Translations under genes and position numbers: made by a program
Shown: positions 1 through 4,266 of the stretch, in pieces
How positions within the stretch are numbered: position 1 is the stretch's first letter
How the letters are laid out: each line of letters opens with the position of its first letter
The notes under the pieces: model-generated
What the model was told of the DNA's origin: nothing
What the model saw: the letters and a program-made list of their open reading frames with translations, nothing else
The model's database searches: none
Assembly: GCA_964570205.1 (NCBI GenBank)
Contig: CAZMXI010000235.1
Location: 1 to 5,920, forward strand
DNA length: 5,920 bases
Direction: 5' to 3'
Source of the DNA: CAZMXI01 sp964570205
GTDB lineage: Bacteria > Planctomycetota > Phycisphaerae > Tepidisphaerales > Tepidisphaeraceae

Positions 1-768
1 GGCGATCATGAAGGTGCCGCACTCGATGCGGTCGGGGATGATCCGGTGCTCGACGCCTTCCAGGCGGTCAACGCCCTCGATGCGCATCTCGGGGGTGCCG
101 TGCCCGGCGATGCGCGCGCCCATGCTGTTCAGCAGGTTGGCGCAGTCGACCACCTCGGGCTCGCAGGCGGCGCCCACCAGCACGGTTTCACCTTCGGCCA
201 GTGCGGCGGCGCACATGACGTTGATCGTGCCCAGCACCGTCGGGCCCTGGGCCCCGCCCAGATACATGCGGCACCCCTTCAGACGCCCTCGCACCTCGCC
301 GACAATGTTGCCGTTTTCGGTTCGGAACTGCGCCCCGAGCTTCTGGAGCCCGCGAACATGCAGGTCCACCGGGCGGTCGCCGATCGCGCAACCCCCGGGG
401 ATCGACACAATCGCCTTCTTGCGCTTGGCCAGCAACGGCCCGAGCACGCAGATGCTGGCGCGCATCGTCTTGACGATGTCATACCGGGCTTCGCATTTGC
501 TTTCATCGGTGACGGTGAGGTCGAGCGGCCCGTCGATGCTCGGCAGGTCGCCGCCCTCGGGCGATTCGTGGCGGTAGACGTGGCAACCCAGCTCGCCCAC
601 CAGCTTGATCATCGAATCGATGTCCGACAGACGCGGCACCGCCTTGAGGGTGGTCTTTCCCTCGGCCATGAGACACGCGGCCACGATCGGCAGCGCGCTG
701 TTCTTGCTGCCGCTGATCTCGATGGCGCCTTTGAGACGATTGCCGCCTTGAATGAGGAAACTATCCAT
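1..768 (-). CDS. murA: UDP-N-acetylglucosamine 1-carboxyvinyltransferase MurA (N-terminal 256 residues, cut by window edge)
   Basis: MurA transfers enolpyruvate from phosphoenolpyruvate to UDP-GlcNAc in the cytoplasm, the first committed step of peptidoglycan synthesis. Translating the minus strand from the ATG at 768-766 gives an open frame to the window edge. It begins MDSFLIQGGNRLKGAIEISG, followed by SKNSALPI, so Lys22 and Asn23 fall where the E. coli active-site pair lies. KTMRASI is at residues 100-106. PGGCAIGDRPVDLH at 124-137 contains the PEP-binding cysteine (Cys127; Cys115 in E. coli), and PDRIECGTF is at 245-253. A loop of about 12 extra residues relative to E. coli lies near residues 66-90. 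The family is about 420 residues, so roughly 160 are beyond the window. The start is supported by family alignment and by AGGAAGGG eight bases upstream. Retention of the cysteine predicts ordinary fosfomycin sensitivity of the enzyme. Identification is firm; nothing suggests a pseudogene. Confidence 0.96.
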   Translation of the reverse strand, partial: MDSFLIQGGNRLKGAIEISGSKNSALPIVAACLMAEGKTTLKAVPRLSDIDSMIKLVGELGCHVYRHESPEGGDLPSIDGPLDLTVTDESKCEARYDIVKTMRASICVLGPLLAKRKKAIVSIPGGCAIGDRPVDLHVRGLQKLGAQFRTENGNIVGEVRGRLKGCRMYLGGAQGPTVLGTINVMCAAALAEGETVLVGAACEPEVVDCANLLNSMGARIAGHGTPEMRIEGVDRLEGVEHRIIPDRIECGTFMIA

Positions 769-776
769 CGCTTTGG

Positions 777-784
777 CCCTTCCT
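777..784 (-). promoter_or_regulatory. Ribosome binding site of murA
   Basis: On the minus strand the bases read AGGAAGGG, followed by eight bases and then the ATG at 768. This is a good Shine-Dalgarno match at a normal distance. It agrees with the start expected from MurA alignment. Confidence 0.7.
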
Positions 785-865
785 AGGCCCCGTGGCCCGA
801 AATGCTTCGCGAGCGAACCGCGACACGACGGCAGGAGACGTGTTTGCCGCCGAGCTTTCGGTCTA

Positions 866-885
866 TCGGCCAGTCCTTTGGCCGA
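866..885 (-). repeat. Perfect 7-bp inverted repeat (hairpin) in the murA leader
   Basis: The minus strand reads TCGGCCA, six loop bases, TGGCCGA, a perfect seven-pair GC-rich stem that one G-U pair could extend. There is no T-run on either side, so it is not an intrinsic terminator. It lies about 100 bases upstream of the murA start. Confidence 0.55.
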
Positions 886-907
886 CGATCAATCAATGCT
901 GATCATC
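884..907 (-). repeat. 8-bp inverted repeat with one G-U pair
   Basis: The minus strand reads GATGATCA, eight loop bases, TGATCGTC, an eight-pair stem with one wobble pair. Its end overlaps the 866-885 hairpin by two bases, so the two could stack or compete at the junction. It could be an RNA fold or a DNA site; the sequence does not say which. Confidence 0.4.
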
Positions 908-928
908 GACTGACGCACAGTTTATCGA

Positions 929-954
929 CCCGTCGCGGCGACACGGGAATCGCC
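929..954 (-). repeat. Two overlapping, mutually exclusive small hairpins
   Basis: CCCGT at 929-933 pairs with ACGGG at 943-947 across a nine-base loop. GGCGA at 937-941 pairs with TCGCC at 950-954 across an eight-base loop. The two stems overlap and cannot form together. Five-pair stems are common by chance in GC-rich DNA, so this is weak evidence of regulation. Confidence 0.3.
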
Positions 955-970
955 GAAGCGGGCATTCAAC

Positions 971-999
971 ATTGTGTGACTTCGGGGCGATGAATGCAA
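971..999 (-). promoter_or_regulatory. Weak sigma70-like promoter candidate for murA
   Basis: The minus strand has TTGCAT (999-994), a spacer of exactly 17 bases, then CACAAT (976-971). These match four of six consensus bases at each element. It sits just downstream of the terminator candidate for the lipoprotein gene, a sensible place for a new transcription start. With degenerate hexamers this remains tentative. Confidence 0.25.
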
Positions 1000-1005
1000 G
1001 CGAGG

Positions 1006-1036
1006 AAAAACCGGCTCCAGAAGGTCGAATCGCCGG
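1006..1036 (-). terminator. Possible intrinsic terminator of the lipoprotein gene
   Basis: Shortly after the lipoprotein stop codon, the minus strand has CCGGC (1036-1032), a 16-base loop, GCCGG (1015-1011), then TTTTT (1010-1006). The T-run directly after a GC stem fits a Rho-independent terminator. The stem is only five pairs and the loop is long, so it would be weak. Confidence 0.35.
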
Positions 1037-1042
1037 CGCCGA

Positions 1043-1432
1043 TCAGAGATGCGACCTTATTTTTTCGAGGATCTTCGTGCTGAGCGTCTCATCGCCGAAC
1101 GTGCCGACGCGAATAGAAATCTTGCTGGATTTCTCGGTGAGGGGCTGGATGACGATCTGGACTTTGTTGTCGTCACGGGTCCGGGCGACGACCTCGCTCT
1201 TGTCGCTGCCGTTGACCGTGTTCACGACCACATAATCCATGTCCCGCATCGCCTGCTTGGACGCCTCGAACACCCTGGAAACGGGCGCGTCGAGGTTCGC
1301 CTCCAGATCGCCGCTCAGATAGGCGACGGTGCCGGCTGCGCCGCCCGCGGCCGCCGCCACGAGGCAGCCGCTCTGCATCGTCACCAGGAAACCGCCCAAC
1401 GCCAGCATGGCCAATACGCGCACCAGGGTCAT
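1043..1432 (-). CDS. DUF3568-type predicted lipoprotein
   Basis: This gene encodes a predicted 129-residue secreted lipoprotein of unknown function. An upstream in-frame ATG at 1453 exists, but I place the start at the ATG at 1432-1430. GGAGAG lies six bases before it, and the shorter protein opens directly with a signal peptide (MTLVRVLAMLALGGFLVTMQ). The signal ends in SGC with Cys23 as the likely lipidated residue; Gln at -3 makes the lipobox non-canonical. An Ala/Gly-rich stretch follows (residues 26-38), then a compact domain with DAPVSRVFEASKQAM (48-62). The C-terminus includes ISIRVGTFGDETLSTKILEKI (106-126, written here as ISIRVGTFGD through ILEKI). That pattern is characteristic of the DUF3568 family as I recall it. 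The gene lies between prmC and murA in the same orientation. No partner or activity can be inferred, but an envelope location is likely. Confidence 0.85.
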   Translation of the reverse strand: MTLVRVLAMLALGGFLVTMQSGCLVAAAAGGAAGTVAYLSGDLEANLDAPVSRVFEASKQAMRDMDYVVVNTVNGSDKSEVVARTRDDNKVQIVIQPLTEKSSKISIRVGTFGDETLSTKILEKIRSHL

Positions 1433-1438
1433 GTCCAA

Positions 1439-1444
1439 CTCTCC
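1439..1444 (-). promoter_or_regulatory. Ribosome binding site deciding the lipoprotein start
   Basis: GGAGAG on the minus strand stands six bases before the ATG at 1432. It lies inside the reading frame that would begin at the ATG at 1453. It therefore favours the internal start, which also gives a normal signal peptide. Confidence 0.65.
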
Positions 1445-1513
1445 ATGAATCATTACTCCAGACTGACTATCGTACGTTCAACCCGCCCATGATGAATGCG
1501 GAAACTTGCCAAG

Positions 1514-1531
1514 ATCGCGCGATGACCGGTC
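1514..1531 (-). repeat. Two abutting perfect palindromes at the prmC stop codon
   Basis: ATCGCGCGAT (1514-1523) is directly followed by GACCGGTC (1524-1531). The second overlaps the last base of the prmC TAG stop. Neither is followed by a T-run on either strand, so they do not look like an intrinsic terminator. They could be a protein-binding site or chance in GC-rich sequence. Confidence 0.4.
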
Positions 1532-2424
1532 TACCCCTTGCGGCAGGCCGCCAAGACACGGTCGCGGCTGCCGTAGTCCTTGAGAATGCGGACCTCGGCA
1601 AACTCCGGATGTTCGGCGGCGACGTCTTTGGCGGCATCGCCCTGGTCGAAAGCGATCTCCAGGAAGATCCGTCCGCCGGCCACGAGTCTCGTGGCGGCTC
1701 CGTGAAGAATCCGGCGGTGGATGCTCAGGCCATCCGCACCGCCATCGAGCGCCGCCAGGGGTTCATAATCGCGCACGTTTCGATCCAGGCCATCGAGCTG
1801 GGCGGTGGGGATGTACGGCGGGTTCGAGACAATCAGATTGAACGGCTGTACATCGACAACGCGGGCCAGAGCATCGTAGAGGTCCCCTTGCTCGACCACG
1901 ACTCGCCCGGTCAGGTCCAGCCGCTCCATGTTCCGGCGGGCCAGGGTGACCGCCGCGGCACTGATATCTGTCGCCAGAACTGTGGCGTTCTTCAGATGAT
2001 ATGCAACGGCCGCCGCGATGCACCCTGAGCCGGTGCACAGATCCAGCACGCGAGGACTCTCCATGCCGGCCGTGTGGCGGACGCATTGCAGGACGTTCTC
2101 GACGAGAGTTTCGGTGTCCGGCCGGGGGATCAACACATCGCGGTTGACCTCAAGTTCCAGGTTGAAAAAATGGGCGGTTCCGGTGAGATAGGCAATCGGC
2201 TCATGCTCGGCGGCGCGCTGGACCAGGGCGCGGAAGGCAGCCAGCTCGGCCGGACCAACCTGACGCTCGTAATCGGTGTACAGCTTGATCCGAGGTGACT
2301 TCAGAACATGCGCCAGCAATAGTTCGGCCGATAACCGAGGCGCATCGACGGCCTTGCGCGTGAAGAAAGGGACTGTCCATTCCAACAGCCGCCGAACCGT
2401 CCATGCTTCGCCGGTCTCTGACAT
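1531..2424 (-). CDS. prmC: Peptide chain release factor N5-glutamine methyltransferase PrmC (HemK)
   Basis: PrmC methylates the glutamine of the GGQ motif in release factors RF1 and RF2 using S-adenosylmethionine, raising termination efficiency in the cytoplasm. The protein has 297 residues, slightly longer than the usual 275-290. An N-terminal helical release-factor-binding domain spans about 1-95. AYLTGTAHFF (79-88) and LIPRPDTE (98-105) are typical family landmarks. SAM-binding motif I is VLDLCTGSGC (126-135), with the acidic position in ATDIS (Asp153). The catalytic NPPY is at 201-204, preceded by NLIVS, and the end has a DYGSRDR element (283-289). The start at 2424 fits the family's N-terminus, although no clear Shine-Dalgarno site precedes it. 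In many bacteria prmC follows prfA; here the upstream neighbour is a histidine kinase, and prfA is not in the window. Identification is secure. Confidence 0.96.
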   Translation of the reverse strand: MSETGEAWTVRRLLEWTVPFFTRKAVDAPRLSAELLLAHVLKSPRIKLYTDYERQVGPAELAAFRALVQRAAEHEPIAYLTGTAHFFNLELEVNRDVLIPRPDTETLVENVLQCVRHTAGMESPRVLDLCTGSGCIAAAVAYHLKNATVLATDISAAAVTLARRNMERLDLTGRVVVEQGDLYDALARVVDVQPFNLIVSNPPYIPTAQLDGLDRNVRDYEPLAALDGGADGLSIHRRILHGAATRLVAGGRIFLEIAFDQGDAAKDVAAEHPEFAEVRILKDYGSRDRVLAACRKG

Positions 2425-2431
2425 ACCATCT

Positions 2432-2437
2432 ATTGTA
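2432..2437 (-). promoter_or_regulatory. Possible -10 element just upstream of prmC
   Basis: The minus strand reads TACAAT seven bases before the prmC ATG, five of six bases matching TATAAT. There is no convincing -35 hexamer 16-18 bases upstream. If used, transcription would begin almost at the start codon and the mRNA would be leaderless, consistent with the missing Shine-Dalgarno site. One hexamer is weak evidence. Confidence 0.22.
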
Positions 2438-2490
2438 GAGGACGGATGGAGGCTATGCTATGGATGCGTGCATGTCGTGGCCGACCCAAA

Positions 2491-4167
2491 TCACGTCGCG
2501 ATCCTCTCAATCGCATCCTGAAGTGTCTGGAAATTGATCGGTTTGGTGAGGTGCAGGTGGAAGCCGGCTTCGCGGCTGCGGCGGATGTCATCTTCCATGC
2601 CGAAGCCGCTGATAGCTATGCCGGGGGTCTGACAGCGGTCGCGTATGGCGCGCATGATGTCCAGACCGCTGCCATCGGGCAGTCGCAGGTCGCTGACGAC
2701 CAGGTCGAAGGTCTCGCTGGCGGCGATGTGCATCGCCTCGGCTGAAGACTGCGCTTTCAGAACCGTATGTCCGCAGCGGTCCAGAAGCATGGACATGACA
2801 CGGAGGGTGTCCTCGTGGTCCTCAATCAGGAGAATTCGCAGGCCGGGGCGATTCGCTGCCGGATCGGCCGGGCGGCCTCTGCCGGGCGACGCGGAATGAG
2901 CGGGTTGCAGAACGGTGGGGAGGCAGGCGGTGAAGGTGGATCCCTTGCCGAGACCGTCGCTGAATGCGTCGAGCGTTCCGCCGTGCATTTCGATTAGCGC
3001 CTTGGTGATGGCCAGGCCGAGGCCGAGGCCGCCGTATTTGCGCGTGGTATCGCGGTCGGCCTGCTCGAAGGCATTGAAGATGCGGCTCATGGCCTCGGTC
3101 TCGATGCCGATGCCGGTGTCGATGATCTCCACGAGCAGTATGGAGTCGTCGCCCGGGCGGTTGCGCGTGCGGATGGCGATGTGCCCGCCCTCGGGGGTGA
3201 ACTTGACGGCATTCTGGATCAGGTTCCAGAAGACCTGCTGCATGCGTGCCGGGTCGCCCATGATGTGTCGGCGCTGCGCGTGCAGCCCCAGGCGGATTTC
3301 GAGCGCCTTCTTGCGCGTGTCGCACTCGCAGATGTCCACGACTTGACGCAGCAGGACGTGGGTATCGACCAGCTCGGGGGTCAGTTCGAGCTTGCCGCGG
3401 CTGATGCGCGTCAGGTCCAGAAGATCGTCAATGAGCCTTGCTTCCATTTCCACATTTCGGCGCACGGAGGCGATCTCCTTGTGCAGGTCGGTTGGAAGTT
3501 CAGCGGTGGCCTCGATGTAGGTGATGGCGGCCAGCACCGGGGTCAATGGCGTCCGCAACTCATGGCTGAGCATGGCGAGGAAATGGTCCTTGGCGTGATT
3601 GGCCGCTTCGGCCGCCTCTTTGGCGGCAAGCAGGTCCGCCTCGAACTGCTTGCGTGAGGTGATGTCGCGGACGATGCCGGTGAACAGGCGGTGTCCCTCG
3701 ATCCGTAACTCGCTGACGGCCAGGTCGATAGGGAATATGGTGCCGTCCTTGCGCTGCCCGAGGGCCTCGCGGCCGATGCCGATGATCTTGCGCTGGCCGG
3801 TCCGCAGGTAGTTGGCGATGTATGCATCGTGTGCGCTGCGATGAGGCTCGGGCATGAGCACGCTGATGTTGCGACCGACCAGTTCTTCGGGCGCGTAGCC
3901 GAATATGCATTGGACAGCCGAGTTGACCGATTCGATGATGCCTTGCTCGTCGATGGTGATAATGCCATCGACGGCGGCATCGACGATGGCGCGGAGTCGG
4001 GCCTCGCTTTCCCGCAACGCCTGCTCGGCACGCTTGCGCTGGGCAAGTTCTTCCCGCAGTCGGGTGACGGCTTGCCGGGGGAGGCCAAATTGCCCGGCAT
4101 CGTGTTCGATTCTGTCGATCAGGCAGGCCAGATCGACCTCGACGCCGCTCTCAGTTTCACGCATCAT
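2491..4167 (-). CDS. Soluble PAS hybrid histidine kinase with FixL-like heme-PAS signature
   Basis: This 558-residue sensor kinase autophosphorylates a histidine and can pass the phosphate to its own receiver domain. Residues about 32-60 are a charged coiled-coil linker. A PAS domain spans about 54-172. HisKA has the H-box FLAMLSHELRTP with His202. HATPase_c has the N-box NLIQNA (Asn319), DTGIGI (350-355), FNAFEQAD (364-371) and GGLGLGLAI (379-387). A C-terminal REC domain spans about 443-556, with Glu449/Asp450, phospho-acceptor Asp493, Ser520 and Lys542. No transmembrane segment is present, so it should be cytoplasmic. The PAS stretch LMPEPHRSAHDAYI followed by IIGIGRE closely resembles FixL. 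His113 aligns with the proximal heme histidine (His200 in Bradyrhizobium FixL) and Arg133 with distal Arg220. The positions of FixL Arg206 and His214 are Asn119 and Lys127. Heme and oxygen sensing are inferred, not shown. No DNA-binding output domain or separate response regulator is nearby. The start is a tandem ATG-ATG without a strong ribosome binding site. Confidence 0.93.
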   Translation of the reverse strand: MMRETESGVEVDLACLIDRIEHDAGQFGLPRQAVTRLREELAQRKRAEQALRESEARLRAIVDAAVDGIITIDEQGIIESVNSAVQCIFGYAPEELVGRNISVLMPEPHRSAHDAYIANYLRTGQRKIIGIGREALGQRKDGTIFPIDLAVSELRIEGHRLFTGIVRDITSRKQFEADLLAAKEAAEAANHAKDHFLAMLSHELRTPLTPVLAAITYIEATAELPTDLHKEIASVRRNVEMEARLIDDLLDLTRISRGKLELTPELVDTHVLLRQVVDICECDTRKKALEIRLGLHAQRRHIMGDPARMQQVFWNLIQNAVKFTPEGGHIAIRTRNRPGDDSILLVEIIDTGIGIETEAMSRIFNAFEQADRDTTRKYGGLGLGLAITKALIEMHGGTLDAFSDGLGKGSTFTACLPTVLQPAHSASPGRGRPADPAANRPGLRILLIEDHEDTLRVMSMLLDRCGHTVLKAQSSAEAMHIAASETFDLVVSDLRLPDGSGLDIMRAIRDRCQTPGIAISGFGMEDDIRRSREAGFHLHLTKPINFQTLQDAIERIAT

Positions 4168-4215
4168 GGCAGAATACTTCGGTGCGTCTGCACAATCCAG
4201 ACTAACTTTGTACGG

Positions 4216-4229
4216 ATTATATGAATAAT
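4216..4229 (-). promoter_or_regulatory. Perfect TATAAT -10 element and overlapping inverted repeat upstream of the kinase
   Basis: The minus strand carries TATAAT at 4221-4216, inside an AT-rich patch that stands out from the GC-rich surroundings. A start about seven bases downstream would give a leader of roughly 40 nucleotides before the kinase ATG at 4167. No good -35 is visible at 16-18 bases. The same bases form the inverted repeat ATTAT-N4-ATAAT (4216-4229), which could be an operator or simply AT-rich chance. It suggests that the kinase is transcribed separately from polA. Confidence 0.4.
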
Positions 4230-4266
4230 TTGCACATCGGTGGCGCTGGATCCGCAGATGAAACGT

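Larger units (their letters stand above)
769..1042 (-). other. 274-base intergenic region upstream of murA with several potential hairpins
   Basis: No protein-coding gene is convincing here. A short plus-strand frame near 802-993 has no recognisable features. The gap contains a weak terminator candidate after the lipoprotein gene (1006-1036), a weak sigma70-like promoter candidate (971-999), and a run of inverted repeats between about 866 and 954. If the promoter is real, murA would have a leader of nearly 200 nucleotides able to form local stem-loops. I recognise no known riboswitch or small RNA in it, so its function is unknown. Confidence 0.45.

Noticed and set aside
46..786. Long plus-strand open frame (246 codons) across the left end
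   Set aside because: It is antisense to murA, which has unmistakable motifs in the other strand. The translation is low-complexity with many His/Ala/Arg/Gln and no recognisable domain, typical of a GC-rich shadow frame.
802..993. Small plus-strand open frame of 63 codons in the murA leader region
   Set aside because: No ribosome binding site of note, no recognisable protein features, and opposite orientation to every gene here. The hairpins and candidate promoter explain the region equally well.
2822..3325. Minus-strand frame of 167 codons inside the kinase
   Set aside because: It is an out-of-frame shadow, rich in Arg/His/Pro, of the clearly coding kinase frame.
3181..3657. Plus-strand open frame of 158 codons opposite the kinase
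   Set aside because: It is antisense to the HisKA and HATPase_c coding region and shows no domain or ribosome binding site.
4216..4229. ATTAT-N4-ATAAT as an FNR/FixK-type operator
   Set aside because: FNR and FixK sites follow TTGAT-N4-ATCAA. Only the spacing agrees and the key G and C positions are missing, so I do not call it such a site.
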